Source: Bacteroidales bacterium
GTDB taxonomy: Bacteria; Bacteroidota; Bacteroidia; Bacteroidales; P3
Length of the DNA: 25,287 nt
NCBI GenBank assembly: GCA_016296345.1
Contig: JAEDJL010000031.1
Coordinates: forward strand, 1 to 25,287
Direction of reading: 5' to 3'
This document shows, in pieces, positions 24,757 to 25,287 of the stretch. Below the pieces are notes generated by a model. The model ran no database searches. It saw only the letters and a list, made by a program, of their open reading frames with translations, and was not told the DNA's origin. The translations under genes and the position numbers were made by a program. The stretch's first letter is position 1; each line of letters begins with the position of its first letter.

Positions 24757-24764
24757 CAAAGGTA
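24757..24764 (-). promoter_or_regulatory. -7 element for the lamin-tail protein gene
   Basis: The minus strand reads TACCTTTG, an exact TAnnTTTG match, 31 bases above the ATG at 24725. A weak TCTG about 20 bases further up is the only -33 candidate; it lies just outside repeat array F. Confidence 0.55.
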
Positions 24765-24791
24765 TGTAAATTCTCTGTTTCGGACAGAAAT

Positions 24792-24875
24792 AAGACGACA
24801 TTTTGGCAAAATAAATCGGCTTTTTGTACGACTGAAAGGGCGATTTATTTTGATAAATCGACTTTTTAGAATTCT
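24792..24875. repeat. 21-bp repeat array F (four units)
   Basis: Units start at 24792, 24813, 24834 and 24855, each 21 bp. Cores are AAGACGACATTTTG, AAATCGGCTTTTTG, GAAAGGGCGATTTA and AAATCGACTTTTTA. It is the most diverged intergenic array. The fourth unit runs into the last codons and stop of the polysaccharide deacetylase gene (stop at 24866). CGATTTAT (24841-24848) and ATAAATCG (24853-24860) form a perfect 8-bp stem with loop TTTG just past that stop. On the minus strand the stem has no strong T-run after it, so it is only a weak terminator candidate. Confidence 0.78.
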
Positions 24876-25287
24876 ATCACAGGGGTTTGCTCCCAATCGA
24901 TTGCCTTTATGGCAGTTTCAATATCGACAAAATCAAACTCGGACAGGTATTTGCTTAATTTGTCTGCCGATGTGTCAAGTCCTGCTCTTGCTCGGAAATT
25001 CTCTACAAAGGTTTTGGAATAGTCTTTCGGTTTGTCGGTACACAAATCCATGGGGTGAATATAGGAAACAGAGTAGTCGCTCTTGCTTTTTGTCCAACGC
25101 TTCAACATGAAGTAAGGAAAAAATCTGAAATATCCGCCTCCCAAAAAGCCGAACTTGAAACTTCCCAAGCCTATGTTGCTTGGCGGGAGTTCTCTTATGC
25201 AGCTTTGGTCAATCAAAAGGCGGCAGGGAGTGTCGCTTTCGATGACTTTTGGTCCGTAAGCGTGCTTCAAACTTGCCAAAGAGCAGT
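24866..25287 (-). CDS. Probable polysaccharide deacetylase, C-terminal part (cut by window edge)
   Basis: The frame is open through the right edge of the window, giving about 140 residues of a longer protein. A TTG at 25277-25279 is internal, not a start. The segment GLGSFKFGFLGGGYFRFFPY, then ISxVSYIHPMDL-like SVSYIHPMDLC, resembles the C-terminal half of the polysaccharide deacetylase family with a DUF3473-type tail, where a GGGYFR motif and a Y-x-HPW/MD-L motif occur. In that family the catalytic NodB metal-binding residues lie further upstream, outside this window. Such enzymes remove acetyl groups from surface or exported polysaccharides. Its last codons overlap the fourth unit of repeat array F. 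Confidence 0.65.
   Translation of the reverse strand, partial: CSLASLKHAYGPKVIESDTPCRLLIDQSCIRELPPSNIGLGSFKFGFLGGGYFRFFPYFMLKRWTKSKSDYSVSYIHPMDLCTDKPKDYSKTFVENFRARAGLDTSADKLSKYLSEFDFVDIETAIKAIDWEQTPVIEF

Overview
The window looks like a chromosomal segment of a member of the Bacteroidota, probably Bacteroidales. Four large secreted proteins end in, or appear to end in, type IX secretion (T9SS) C-terminal sorting domains. Promoters fit the Bacteroidota pattern, with a TAnnTTTG -7 box and a TTG-like -33 element. Gene starts have A-rich leaders and no clear Shine-Dalgarno sequence. DUF4292 and porin O/P proteins are also typical of the phylum.

Layout. Positions 1-119 hold the tail of an unrecognised + strand gene. 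Positions 260-5405 (- strand) are a tightly coupled four-gene operon: sugar nucleotidyltransferase, TPR lipoprotein, DUF4292 lipoprotein, Uup-type ABC-F ATPase. Positions 5674-6984 (-) encode a secreted T9SS cargo. Positions 7421-13048 (+) are a complete phosphate-uptake operon: porin O/P, PstS, PstC, PstA, PstB, PhoU. It sits behind four TTAACA repeats spaced exactly 11 bp apart, an apparent Pho box. A PMCA-type calcium P-type ATPase lies convergently (13142-15820, -). Then come manA and a gamma-carbonic anhydrase-like gene (+), two T9SS cargo genes (-), dapD (+), a 999-residue lamin-tail-domain secreted protein (-), and the 3' end of a probable polysaccharide deacetylase (-) cut by the window edge.

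The most unusual feature is a family of short tandem arrays. Five arrays of exactly four 21-bp units (7193, 13053, 17543, 20730, 24792) and one of three units (2670) share a quasi-palindromic 14-nt core, close to AAAACGGCGTTTTG, followed by a 7-nt AT-rich linker. Five lie between transcription units. The sixth lies inside the DUF4292 coding region, just after the lipoprotein cysteine, where the 21-bp period keeps the frame. In the two convergent gaps the unit orientation flips, so adjacent units fold into terminator-like hairpins. I do not recognise this repeat family.

How the genes work together. The porin brings phosphate across the outer membrane, PstS binds it, PstC/PstA/PstB import it, and PhoU moderates transport and signalling. 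PstC carries an extra periplasmic segment that visibly resembles part of PstS from the same operon. The remaining genes serve the envelope (sugar nucleotides, lipoproteins, T9SS cargo), metabolism (ManA, DapD) and ion balance.
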